DNA from: Anaerolineae bacterium
Lineage (GTDB): Bacteria; Chloroflexota; Anaerolineae; Anaerolineales; E44-bin32
Direction of reading: 5' to 3'
DNA: 18,697 bases
Assembly (NCBI GenBank): GCA_030673735.1
Contig: DAOVIK010000006.1
Coordinates: forward strand, 1-18,697
The notes under the pieces are model-generated. The model was not told where the DNA came from. It worked only from the letters and a program-made list of their open reading frames with translations, and did not search any database. Below are positions 1 through 7,169 of this stretch, one piece after another; the first letter of the stretch is position 1, and each line of letters starts with the position of its first letter. A program made the position numbers and the translations under genes.

Positions 1-2
1 AG

Positions 3-314
3 GTAGAAGCCGTAGCTGAAGAGATGCCCGAAGCGGTCGAAGAGGAAGCTCCAGAGGCTGAAGAAGCTGAAGCTACTGAGGCAGAAGCCGTAGCTGAAGA
101 TGCGCCCGAAGCGGTCGAAGAGGAGGCCCCAGAGGCTGAAGAGGCTGAAGCTGCTGATGTGGAAGCTGTAGAAGAAGAAACACCCGAAGCAGTGGATGAG
201 GAAGCTCCAGAGGCTGAAGAAGCTGAAGATGCTGCGGTGGAAGCCGTAGCTGAAGAGGCCCCCGAGGCAGTGAAAGAGGAAGTGCCGGAAGCTGCTGGCG
301 ATGCAACGGAAGAG
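3..314 (+). repeat. 78-bp coding tandem repeat, four imperfect copies
   Basis: Copies lie at 3-80, 81-158, 159-236 and 237-314, each exactly 78 bp (26 codons). The first two are nearly identical, the third is diverged and the last is degenerate in its 3' half. The exact codon-multiple length keeps the frame whatever the copy number, as expected for a repeat that grows or shrinks by slippage or recombination under selection for an acidic tail. Confidence 0.85.
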
Positions 315-437
315 CCCGAGGACAGCTCTGAATCTCCTCCCGAGGGGGGCGAATCCGATGAGAGCGAGTCGGTCCCGATTGTGGAACACTCTCCGGAAAC
401 GGAGAGTGCTGAAGACCCTCAAAACGAGGGCGCTTAG
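3..437 (+). CDS. C-terminal part of an unidentified acidic Glu/Ala-rich repeat protein (truncated at left edge)
   Basis: The reading frame is already open at base 3 and runs to a TAG at 435-437, so the true start lies outside the window. The visible 144 residues hold about four copies of a 26-residue unit built from Glu, Ala, Pro and Val (core PEAVEEEAPEAEEAE), then a Ser/Glu/Asp/Pro-rich end. There is no hydrophobic segment, no Cys and no catalytic motif. The composition predicts a strongly negative, probably disordered tail. Such tails occur on several unrelated bacterial proteins, so the function of the missing N-terminal part cannot be inferred. An internal ATG at 24 is not a credible start, because the repeat begins before it and no ribosome binding site is seen. 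The gene ends 152 nt before clpC, with a strong hairpin between them. Confidence 0.75.
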   Translation, partial: VEAVAEEMPEAVEEEAPEAEEAEATEAEAVAEDAPEAVEEEAPEAEEAEAADVEAVEEETPEAVDEEAPEAEEAEDAAVEAVAEEAPEAVKEEVPEAAGDATEEPEDSSESPPEGGESDESESVPIVEHSPETESAEDPQNEGA

Positions 438-444
438 ATAATAC

Positions 445-476
445 GGCCGGGTGGCAGGCTCCAAATGCCCCCGGCC
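445..476 (+). terminator. Hairpin after the acidic-repeat gene, probable terminator
   Basis: GGCCGGG (445-451) pairs with CCCGGCC (470-476). After one bulged T, GGCA (453-456) pairs with TGCC (466-469), leaving a 9-nt loop. It starts 8 nt after the stop codon. There is no T-run after it, so termination would not be by the textbook mechanism; it could equally be an mRNA 3'-end stabiliser. Confidence 0.5.
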
Positions 477-533
477 TAATGGTCTATAGCACCTTTGGAC
501 TGTACGCCGGTTAAGTCATCAAAGAAGGTAGTC

Positions 534-542
534 TGGTAGAAT
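534..542 (+). promoter_or_regulatory. Predicted clpC promoter (extended -10)
   Basis: TGG followed by TAGAAT (537-542) fits an extended -10 element. No convincing -35 lies 16-18 nt upstream. Transcription would start near 549, giving a leader of about 40 nt before the preferred clpC start at 590. Confidence 0.4.
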
Positions 543-551
543 CCAATTCAG

Positions 552-569
552 GATGACGGTAGCGTCATC
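552..569 (+). promoter_or_regulatory. Perfect inverted repeat in the clpC leader
   Basis: GATGACG (552-558) and CGTCATC (563-569) are exact complements separated by GTAG. The element lies between the predicted -10 and the ribosome binding site, right at the expected 5' end of the mRNA. It could be a repressor operator or a 5' stem. It does not resemble CIRCE or the CtsR heptad repeat, the heat-shock operators usually found at clp genes in Gram-positives. Confidence 0.4.
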
Positions 570-589
570 AGGGAGTGGAGGAACAATCT

Positions 590-3079
590 GTGGCGGATAA
601 GTGGGAACGGTTCACGCAAAGAGCCCGCCGGGTTCTAAGCCTTGCTCATGAAGAAGCCGAAAACCTTCGTCACAACCACATCGGAACCGAGCATCTTCTG
701 CTGGGGCTGATGCGCGAGGAAGGCGGTGTCGCTGGGCGTGTGCTGAAGGAGTTGGGCCTGGATCAGGCTCGCGTGAAAGAAACAGTCCAGCGGCTGACAG
801 GCATAGGACGCCACACTGGAGGCAGCTTGGATCTGGCTCCCGGCACGGAAAAGGCGCTGCAACAGGCGGCCGAAGAAGCGCGCCGCATGAACCACCATTA
901 CATTGGCACGGAGCATATATTGCTAGGACTCGTGCGACAGGGTGAAGGCGTGGGTATTGATGTGTTGCGACGTCTGGGGATCACGCCTGAGCAAGTCCGC
1001 CGTCAGACAAGACGCATCCTCCAAGAGGGTCCTAGTCCCCGAAGTTCGAAAAGGGCTGCTCCAGCGCACAAGGAGAAGCAAGCCAAGACTCCACTTCTGG
1101 ACCAATTGGCAACCGATCTTTCCAACCTGGCGATTGAGGGTAAGCTGGATCCGGTGATCGGGCGCCAAAAGGAGATCGAGCGTGTGATCCAAATCCTCGC
1201 TCGCCGTACCAAGAACAATCCTGCATTGATTGGCGAACCTGGCGTGGGAAAGACCGCCATCGTCGAAGGATTGGCCCAGCGCATCGTGGCTGGGGAGACC
1301 CCCGAACCGCTGCTGGAAAAGAAAGTGCTTCAACTCGATGTGGGCTCGCTCGTGGCGGGAACCATGTATCGCGGTCAGTTTGAGGAGCGCCTCAAGCGCG
1401 TGATCGACGAACTCAAGTCCGCCGGCTGCATCCTGTTCATCGATGAAGTGCACATGCTGGTAGGAGCGGGATCGGCTGGATCATCCGTGGACGCGGCAAA
1501 CATCCTGAAACCTGCCCTATCGCGAGGAGAACTGCAGGTTATCGGCGCCACAACGCTTGACGAATACCGCAAACACATCGAGAACGATGCTGCCCTAGAA
1601 CGCCGTTTCCAGCCGGTTATGGTGGATGAGCCGACGATTGAAGAAACGATCAGTATTCTGCGCGGAGTCAAGGGTCCGTATGAAGAACACCACAAGCTGA
1701 AGATTCAGGACGAGGCCTTGGAAGCAGCGGCCCACCTCTCCGCACGCTACGTTACAGATCGCTTTCTTCCGGATAAGGCCATCGATCTGATTGACGAGAC
1801 CGCATCACGTGTGCGCATGTACAAGAGCCCCGAAGCGGCATCTCTGAGAGAGATGACCTCCGAGCTCAAAGAAATCAAGGAAGCTCACGCAAAGGCCATC
1901 GATGATGCACGTCACGATGATGCTCAAGAGATCATGGTTTCCATGACAGAGCTAGAGGCCAAGCTCGAGAAGATGCGCGCCGCCTGGAAAGACTCCAAGG
2001 CAGGTCCGGATGTAACCTCGGAGGACATAGCCGAAGTTGTCTCCATGTGGACCGGCGTGCCTGTCATGCAAATCGCGCAAGAGGAATCTCAGCGTCTCTT
2101 GAACATGGAAGAGGCGCTGCACGAGCGCATCATTGGGCAGGATGAGGCAATTGAGGCGATCGCGCGCGCGGTCCGCCGCTCGCGTGCGGGATTGAAGGAT
2201 CCCAAGCGTCCCGTTGGGTCGTTTGTATTCTTGGGGCCGACGGGAGTTGGCAAGACTGAGTTGACCAAGGCGCTGGCGGAGTTCATCTTTGGCAGCGAGG
2301 AAGCCTTGGTGCAGATCGACATGTCGGAATTCATGGAGCGCCATACAGTAAGCAGACTGGTTGGCGCGCCTCCAGGTTATGTGGGCTATGAGGACGCCGG
2401 CCAACTCACGGAAGCCATCCGGCGCCGGCCCTATTCGATCGTGGTCTTCGATGAGGTCGAGAAGGCGCATCCCGAAGCGCACAACATGCTGCTGCAAATC
2501 ATGGAGGAGGGCCAACTCTCCGATGCTCGTGGGCGCAAGGTAGATTTCCGCAACGCCATTGTAGTGATGACTTCCAATGTGGGAGCGGAGCTGATCAAGC
2601 GCACGGCGAAGCTGGGATTTTCCATCGACGTAGACGAAGAAGTCGAGGAACGACTTGAGTACGAGGAGATGCGCAAAAAGCTGATGGATGCCTTGCGCAA
2701 GGTCTTTCGACCGGAGTTTCTCAATCGGGTGGATGCGGTGATCGTCTTCCACGCACTTAGCAAGGAAGAAATCACGCAAATCGTAGACCTTGAATTGGCA
2801 AAAGTCTCGGCTCGGCTGATCGACAAGAGCTTGACCATTCGGATCACTGAGGAAGGACGGGCGCTCCTGGCAGAGTTGGGCTACGATCCGGAAATGGGAG
2901 CCCGGCCGTTGCGGAGAGTGATTCAGAACAAGATCGAAGACCCCCTTTCCGACAAACTGTTGGCCGGAGAATTCCAGCCGGACGATGAGGTGCTCATTGA
3001 CGCCGAAGAGGGGGAAGTGGTCTTGAGATCAGTCGCCGAGCATGAGGACGAAGCCCAAGAGGTGCTGCCTACGGGCTAG
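590..3079 (+). CDS. clpC: ATP-dependent Clp protease ATP-binding subunit ClpC
   Basis: An AAA+ unfoldase that feeds substrates to the ClpP peptidase in the cytoplasm. About 829 aa, normal for the family. Two Clp-N repeats occupy roughly residues 1-150. D1 has Walker A GEPGVGKT (215-222) and Walker B FIDEVH. A middle coiled-coil/UVR-type segment follows (around 405-465), and D2 has Walker A GPTGVGKT (549-556) and Walker B VFDEVEKAH. A ClpP-docking LGF tripeptide sits at 675-677, separating it from ClpB. I prefer the GTG at 590 (protein beginning VADKWERF) because GGAGGAA at 577-583 lies 6 nt upstream of it; a GTG at 575 would sit before that site. The usual partner genes (ctsR, mcsA, mcsB) are absent here, and the gene appears monocistronic, with hairpins on both sides. 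Confidence 0.96.
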   Translation: MADKWERFTQRARRVLSLAHEEAENLRHNHIGTEHLLLGLMREEGGVAGRVLKELGLDQARVKETVQRLTGIGRHTGGSLDLAPGTEKALQQAAEEARRMNHHYIGTEHILLGLVRQGEGVGIDVLRRLGITPEQVRRQTRRILQEGPSPRSSKRAAPAHKEKQAKTPLLDQLATDLSNLAIEGKLDPVIGRQKEIERVIQILARRTKNNPALIGEPGVGKTAIVEGLAQRIVAGETPEPLLEKKVLQLDVGSLVAGTMYRGQFEERLKRVIDELKSAGCILFIDEVHMLVGAGSAGSSVDAANILKPALSRGELQVIGATTLDEYRKHIENDAALERRFQPVMVDEPTIEETISILRGVKGPYEEHHKLKIQDEALEAAAHLSARYVTDRFLPDKAIDLIDETASRVRMYKSPEAASLREMTSELKEIKEAHAKAIDDARHDDAQEIMVSMTELEAKLEKMRAAWKDSKAGPDVTSEDIAEVVSMWTGVPVMQIAQEESQRLLNMEEALHERIIGQDEAIEAIARAVRRSRAGLKDPKRPVGSFVFLGPTGVGKTELTKALAEFIFGSEEALVQIDMSEFMERHTVSRLVGAPPGYVGYEDAGQLTEAIRRRPYSIVVFDEVEKAHPEAHNMLLQIMEEGQLSDARGRKVDFRNAIVVMTSNVGAELIKRTAKLGFSIDVDEEVEERLEYEEMRKKLMDALRKVFRPEFLNRVDAVIVFHALSKEEITQIVDLELAKVSARLIDKSLTIRITEEGRALLAELGYDPEMGARPLRRVIQNKIEDPLSDKLLAGEFQPDDEVLIDAEEGEVVLRSVAEHEDEAQEVLPTG

Positions 3080-3102
3080 GCAAAATCAATTTGAGGCCTC
3101 TC

Positions 3103-3131
3103 AAGGGCCCGACCGACCAGGTCGGGCCCTT
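3103..3131 (+). terminator. Perfect 12-bp hairpin after clpC
   Basis: AAGGGCCCGACC (3103-3114) pairs exactly with GGTCGGGCCCTT (3120-3131) around a 5-nt loop, starting 23 nt after the clpC stop. Only two Ts close the 3' arm, so the U-tract is minimal. The radA promoter begins 2 nt later, which fits a boundary between transcription units. Confidence 0.7.
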
Positions 3132-3133
3132 AC

Positions 3134-3162
3134 TTGTCGCTGGGAAGACGGGTCCGTATAAT
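3134..3162 (+). promoter_or_regulatory. Predicted sigma-70-type promoter of radA
   Basis: -35 TTGTCG (3134-3139), a 17-nt spacer, and a perfect -10 TATAAT (3157-3162). The predicted start, about 3168-3170, coincides with the Shine-Dalgarno AAGGAG (3169-3174), so the leader would be only about 11 nt. Confidence 0.65.
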
Positions 3163-3179
3163 GCGGGTAAGGAGTCGCG

Positions 3180-4553
3180 GTGGCCAAGTCAAGAACCCAG
3201 TACACGTGTAAGGAATGCGGAAAGACCGCGGTCAAGCCCATGGGGCGCTGCCCGCAGTGCGGGGCCTGGAACAGCATGCAAGCCGAAACGGTGGAACGAC
3301 GTGCGAGAGCACGGCGAAGCACGAAGCGCACGGTCGAGAAACATCTACGCCTAATTGAAGTCGAGGGTCATGGCGAGGAGCGCTTGAATCTGCCGATTGA
3401 CGAGTTTGCGCGGGTGCTTGGAGGCGGGGTGGTTCCCGGTTCGGTGGTACTGATCGGTGGAGATCCCGGGATCGGCAAGTCCACGTTGTTGCTGCAGATG
3501 GCCATGCAGATGGCTCAGGATGGACGCGTGCTTTATGTTTCGGCGGAGGAGTCGCCGCAGCAGATCAAATTGCGTGCGCGACGCATCGACGCAGACAATG
3601 AAATCCCTCCGGACCTGTACATGCTCTCCGAGACTGACTTGGACGCAATCATGGAACACATGCGCACGCTAGAACCGCGCCTGGCGATTATTGACTCCAT
3701 ACAGACCGTCCACCTCCCGGACATCGAGTCGGGAGCTGGTTCGATAGTGCAAGTACGCGAGTCGGCACAGCAATTACAGGCGCTGGCGAAACAGTCCGGC
3801 GCAGCGGTGTTTCTGGTGGGCCATGTTACGAAGGAAGGAGCCATTGCGGGTCCTCGCGTTCTCGAGCACATCGTCGACACCGTGCTCTACCTGGAAGGTG
3901 ACCTCTACCACGCCTACCGGCTGTTGCGCTCGGTGAAGAACCGCTTCGGTGCCACTAGCGAGGTGGGCGTGTTCGAGATGAGCGCCATGGGGATGCGCGA
4001 GGTCGACAATCCCTCGGAAGCCTTCCTTGCAGAGCGTGTGGTCAACGCTCCAGGTTCGGCGATTGCGGTGACGATGGAAGGTACCCGTCCCTTGCTGGTG
4101 GAGGTGCAGGGGTTGACAAGCCCCACATCTTTCGGACATCCTCGCCGCACAGCCAATGGAATTGATTTCAATCGGCTGCTGCTGACCATCGCCGTTCTAT
4201 CCAGGCGTGTAGGTCTGCGCTTATCTGATCAAGATGTTTTCGTGAATGTGGTGGGCGGGTTGAGAGTTAATGAGCCCGCTATCGACTTGGCGGTAGCGGC
4301 AGCGATTTCCTCTTCCGTGCGTGATGTGCCGGTGCCGGCTGACCTTGCATTGATCGGAGAGGTGGGGCTTTCCGGTGAACTGAGAACTGTGGCTCAACTT
4401 CCGGCGCGATTGCGCGAGGCTGCCAAGCTGGGCTTCCGCCGGGTGGTGATTCCGAAGTCGGCGCGGCTGACGGAGGAGCTACCCCAAGAAATCGAGACCC
4501 TACCGGCCCGTTCTCTTCAGGCTGCCCTCAAGATTGCCCTTGATAAATCTTGA
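3180..4553 (+). CDS. radA: DNA repair protein RadA
   Basis: A RecA-related ATPase that drives branch migration of recombination intermediates during DNA repair. 457 aa, typical length. An N-terminal C4 zinc finger (Cys10, Cys13, Cys24, Cys27) is followed by Walker A GGDPGIGKST (93-102), the RadA signature KNRFG (253-257) and a C-terminal Lon-protease-like domain with the conserved segment VNVVGGLRVNEPAIDLAVA. It starts at GTG 3180, preceded by AAGGAG (3169-3174) at 5 nt spacing, and the zinc finger follows directly as in homologues. It has its own promoter and ends 578 bp before dnaA. Nothing is missing from the family signature. Confidence 0.97.
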   Translation: MAKSRTQYTCKECGKTAVKPMGRCPQCGAWNSMQAETVERRARARRSTKRTVEKHLRLIEVEGHGEERLNLPIDEFARVLGGGVVPGSVVLIGGDPGIGKSTLLLQMAMQMAQDGRVLYVSAEESPQQIKLRARRIDADNEIPPDLYMLSETDLDAIMEHMRTLEPRLAIIDSIQTVHLPDIESGAGSIVQVRESAQQLQALAKQSGAAVFLVGHVTKEGAIAGPRVLEHIVDTVLYLEGDLYHAYRLLRSVKNRFGATSEVGVFEMSAMGMREVDNPSEAFLAERVVNAPGSAIAVTMEGTRPLLVEVQGLTSPTSFGHPRRTANGIDFNRLLLTIAVLSRRVGLRLSDQDVFVNVVGGLRVNEPAIDLAVAAAISSSVRDVPVPADLALIGEVGLSGELRTVAQLPARLREAAKLGFRRVVIPKSARLTEELPQEIETLPARSLQAALKIALDKS

Positions 4554-4823
4554 TTCTTGACCGCGTTTTGTCCTGGACCACGTGTTTTACAATCTTAAAT
4601 GAAGCGAGAGCCGATCCAATTTGCGTTTCTCTCCGCGAGGAACCTTCATTTCGAACCCATCAAGGAGTGCTTGGCTGCGATTCATCCGTCGGAGGATTTT
4701 TAACATTTAAGAATGGTCTCCAGTGGGTTTTCAAGATCGCTCATTGCCTCCCCCACATTTGGGGCATTGTGGTTCGCGAGATGTAAATGCGGGGGGTGAG
4801 GAGATGGATGCGGAAATTGGCTC

Positions 4824-4837
4824 CGCGAGGCCTCGCG
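4824..4837. repeat. 14-bp perfect palindrome
   Basis: CGCGAGGCCTCGCG reads the same on both strands. With no loop it is more likely a DNA site than an RNA hairpin. The same CTCCGCGAGG decamer also occurs at 4631-4640, and TCGCGAG occurs again near 4774-4780. Confidence 0.5.
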
Positions 4838-4870
4838 TTTGAAGCGCGCGTTTAATCTTTACATTATAGG

Positions 4871-4898
4871 TTCCTAAAGATTCGAATATTTTTAGGAA
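4871..4898. promoter_or_regulatory. AT-rich inverted repeat upstream of the dnaA promoter
   Basis: TTCCTAAA (4871-4878) and TTTAGGAA (4891-4898) form a perfect 8-bp inverted repeat around a 12-nt centre that itself contains the palindrome ATTCGAAT (4880-4887). It lies 18 nt upstream of the predicted -35 box. An operator or UP-like element is possible; the binding protein is unknown. Confidence 0.4.
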
Positions 4899-4915
4899 GA
4901 ATCAGCCCGATTCCA

Positions 4916-4944
4916 TTGTCATCATGTCACGCTTTTGCTATCAT
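4916..4944 (+). promoter_or_regulatory. Predicted dnaA promoter
   Basis: -35 TTGTCA (4916-4921), a 17-nt spacer and -10 TATCAT (4939-4944), each matching consensus at five of six positions. ATCATGTCA (4921-4929) and ATCATGACA (4940-4948) form a direct repeat 19 bp apart that spans the core promoter, a possible regulator site. The leader to the dnaA start would be about 180 nt. Confidence 0.6.
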
Positions 4945-5012
4945 GACATTCGACGCTGGGATGGGCTCCGCAGGGGGAAATCGAAGCGCAATGGAGATCT
5001 CCGGCTCGGGGG

Positions 5013-5033
5013 CGACCTCCCCCTCAGAGGTCG
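5013..5033 (+). promoter_or_regulatory. Hairpin in the dnaA leader
   Basis: CGACCTC (5013-5019) pairs exactly with GAGGTCG (5027-5033) around a 7-nt loop. A 10-bp palindrome GGAGATCTCC (4993-5002) lies just upstream. Both are inside the predicted 180-nt leader; no known riboswitch class is recognised. Confidence 0.35.
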
Positions 5034-5131
5034 ATCGCAAGGTGTACTGCTGAATAAAGGCGATCAGGAGTTGAGGAATAATCCATCGGCCTGAGTAGGC
5101 TCTCCGGCCATCCTTGGAGGTACGAACCCGA

Positions 5132-6475
5132 ATGAACGCGGACCGACATTGGCAGGCGGCACTGGGTCAATTTCAGCTTGAGATGCCACGAGCCGCGTAT
5201 GACACATGGGTGCGCGACACGGAACTGCTGACCTATGAGGATGGAACGTACATCGTTGGAGTTCGAAACGCATATGCCCGAGATTGGCTGGAGGACCGCC
5301 TTCTTCCCACGGCAAAACAGGTGCTGGCAGGGATATCCGGCAGAACCGTAGAGGTTCGTTTCGTTGTCTGGCAGGGGGACCCTGCAGATGAACTTCGCGA
5401 AGCAAGCCTTACACCTTTACCAATACCCACCAACATCAGCGCTTCTTCAAGCAACCTGAATCCGCGCTACACGTTCTCCGCTTTCGTGGTGGGACCCAAC
5501 AATCGCCTCGCGTACGCCGCGGCTCGCGCGGTTGCGGAGAATCCTGCTCGGGCCTACAATCCGCTGTTTCTTTATGGCGGCGTGGGCCTGGGAAAAACCC
5601 ATTTGTTGCATGCCTTGGGGCAGGAGTGTGCCGCGAACGGCTTGAACGTGCTGTATGTCTCCTCGGAAGAATTCACAAACGACCTGATCGATTCGATCCG
5701 CAAGCACAGGACGGATACCTTTCGCGAACGCTACCGCAATATCGACTTGCTGCTGATTGATGACATCCAATTCATCGTGGGCAAGGAGTCCACACAGGAA
5801 GAATTCTTCCACACGTTCAACTCCCTTCACGCACAGGACAAACAGATCGTGGTCTCATCCGACCGCCCTCCAAAGGCCATGGTCACTCTCGAAGAGCGTC
5901 TGCGATCGCGCTTCGAATGGGGTTTGGCGGCGGATATCCAGACGCCGGAATTCGAAACCAGGATGGCCATTTTGTGCAGCAAGGCAGAACGCGCGGGACA
6001 TGTCATCGACACGCCATATCTGGAGATGATTGCACAGCGTGTGCAGAGAAACATACGTGAACTCGAGGGTGCTCTCACGCGGGTGATGGCTTATTCACAG
6101 CTGAGGGGAATCCCGTTGGACGCGGCGCTTGTGGAAGCTGCTCTGACGGATTTCTCGCAAAGCAATCCGACCATCACTCCGGATAGGATCCTGGCAGTTG
6201 TGGCCGAAGACTGTGACGTGCCGGAGGATCAGCTCCTTGGTCGCAGCCGGAGGCAGGAGATCGCCTTGGCGCGCCAAATGGCCATGTATTTGATGCGTGA
6301 GGAGACCAAAGCTTCCTTGCCGCAGATCGGAACTGTCCTTGGAGGTCGGGACCACACAACGGTCATGCACGGGTGCGCCAAGATCGCGGAATTGCTGGAT
6401 GCGGATGAATCGTTGCGGCGGATGATCGCCGCCATGCGCTCCAAGCTTCATAACGGTATCGCGGTCGCGGTCTGA
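5132..6475 (+). CDS. dnaA: Chromosomal replication initiator protein DnaA
   Basis: Binds origin DnaA boxes and opens the duplex with ATP. 447 aa. Domain I is at about 1-90, with a short linker around 95-112. The AAA+ domain carries Walker A GGVGLGKTH (149-157) and Walker B IDDIQF (D210-D211). Domain IV bears the DNA-binding signature GGRDHTTVMHG (from residue 404). I start at ATG 5132 because GGAGG (5116-5120) lies upstream of it, though at a long 11-nt spacing; a TTG at 5114 overlaps that site and is unlikely. dnaN does not follow. The gene is convergent with a small - strand gene, separated by a hairpin. Confidence 0.97.
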   Translation: MNADRHWQAALGQFQLEMPRAAYDTWVRDTELLTYEDGTYIVGVRNAYARDWLEDRLLPTAKQVLAGISGRTVEVRFVVWQGDPADELREASLTPLPIPTNISASSSNLNPRYTFSAFVVGPNNRLAYAAARAVAENPARAYNPLFLYGGVGLGKTHLLHALGQECAANGLNVLYVSSEEFTNDLIDSIRKHRTDTFRERYRNIDLLLIDDIQFIVGKESTQEEFFHTFNSLHAQDKQIVVSSDRPPKAMVTLEERLRSRFEWGLAADIQTPEFETRMAILCSKAERAGHVIDTPYLEMIAQRVQRNIRELEGALTRVMAYSQLRGIPLDAALVEAALTDFSQSNPTITPDRILAVVAEDCDVPEDQLLGRSRRQEIALARQMAMYLMREETKASLPQIGTVLGGRDHTTVMHGCAKIAELLDADESLRRMIAAMRSKLHNGIAVAV

Positions 6476-6540
6476 GTCCCTCGAGCGCACATGCCCCCCA
6501 AAAATATCCCCTATTGAAACAGGACCCCATATTCTCTAAG

Positions 6541-6576
6541 GCCGGGCACATGCAACGGTTCGTGCAAGTGTCCGGC
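6541..6576. terminator. Hairpin between convergent genes, probable bidirectional terminator
   Basis: GCCGGGCACATGCA (6541-6554) pairs with TGCAAGTGTCCGGC (6563-6576) with one G-U pair and one A/A mismatch around an 8-nt loop. It lies between the dnaA stop and the stop of the opposing gene at 6594. T-runs are absent on both sides. Confidence 0.6.
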
Positions 6577-6593
6577 AGATGGGGCTGTGTTGC

Positions 6594-7058
6594 TCAAGGT
6601 ATCCAGGCGTCCGGCGCCTGGAAGGGTGCTTGCCAACTGGGCGATTTGTGCACGTGCACGACTTTCCAGGTCCCCTCGAGACGTACGAGCACGCGGCTTT
6701 CGTTGTGGCTTTGAACGCTGACGCCGTGTGAAGTTCCCTTCGAAACCATGAGCGTGTAGGAGCAGATGGCGGTATCGCTGTATCGCTGCTCGTGATAGTT
6801 TGCGAGGTCGAAGCGAATGCGCGCCTTATCTTCCGGGCGACCTCCTTCCGGACTTGGATCCAGAGCAAGGCCGGCCGTGTCGTCACGTGCGGCTTCCGTC
6901 ATCATGAAGTCATGGAAGGGAAGCCCATCAATGCGATGCGGCGTCACGTACCACTCGTAAAGCGTGAGCTCGGGGACTGTTGATGCGTGATACGCATCGG
7001 TGTCGTTGTCGAAAATGCTCTGAAGATGTTGCTCCAGGATAGTGCGGATTTCACTCAT
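6594..7058 (-). CDS. NTF2/SnoaL-like fold protein (DUF4440 / CaMKII-association-domain type)
   Basis: 154 aa, a size typical of the cone-shaped NTF2-like fold. It begins with a helix-rich stretch (EIRTILEQHLQSIFDNDTDAY), then carries aromatic beta segments and ends with the family-typical LEGTWKVVHVHKSP strand. Members either bind or convert small hydrophobic molecules or act as oligomerisation modules. No catalytic Asp/His pair can be assigned, so the role is open. The start at 7058 is chosen because GGAG stands 7 nt upstream on the minus strand; an ATG eight codons earlier has none. It lies 111 nt after the priA stop on the same strand and may be the last gene of that operon. Confidence 0.75.
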   Translation of the reverse strand: MSEIRTILEQHLQSIFDNDTDAYHASTVPELTLYEWYVTPHRIDGLPFHDFMMTEAARDDTAGLALDPSPEGGRPEDKARIRFDLANYHEQRYSDTAICSYTLMVSKGTSHGVSVQSHNESRVLVRLEGTWKVVHVHKSPSWQAPFQAPDAWIP

Positions 7059-7169
7059 GTGGACACTCCAGATAATGGACACACAGGATCGAACCTTGGG
7101 ATGGTTCTTCGAGTGATTTCATGGGTGGGCGATCTCCTCCCTTCACCAAGTGGTTCCGATTGCCATCGT

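Larger units (their letters stand above)
4554..5131 (+). other. 578-bp non-coding region between radA and dnaA
   Basis: No credible gene lies here. An open frame at 4550-4786 has no ribosome binding site, no recognisable protein character and overlaps the radA stop. The region holds a 14-bp palindrome (4824-4837), an AT-rich stretch with an inverted repeat (4850-4900), the dnaA promoter and a structured leader. I searched by eye for DnaA boxes (TTATNCACA and complement) and found none, so I do not call an origin here. Confidence 0.6.

Noticed and set aside
1952..2779. Long minus-strand frame (275 codons) inside clpC
   Set aside because: It is antisense to an intact and highly conserved AAA+ gene; a high-GC shadow without its own start signal.
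4550..4786. 78-codon frame starting inside the radA stop region
   Set aside because: No Shine-Dalgarno site, no recognisable protein features, and it lies in a region full of palindromes typical of non-coding DNA.
4554..5131. Possible oriC
   Set aside because: Proximity to dnaA and AT-rich stretches suggested it, but no DnaA-box consensus was found on either strand by eye.
6649..6660. 12-bp palindrome GTGCACGTGCAC
   Set aside because: It lies inside the NTF2-like coding sequence and is explained by the codons for Val-His-Val-His.
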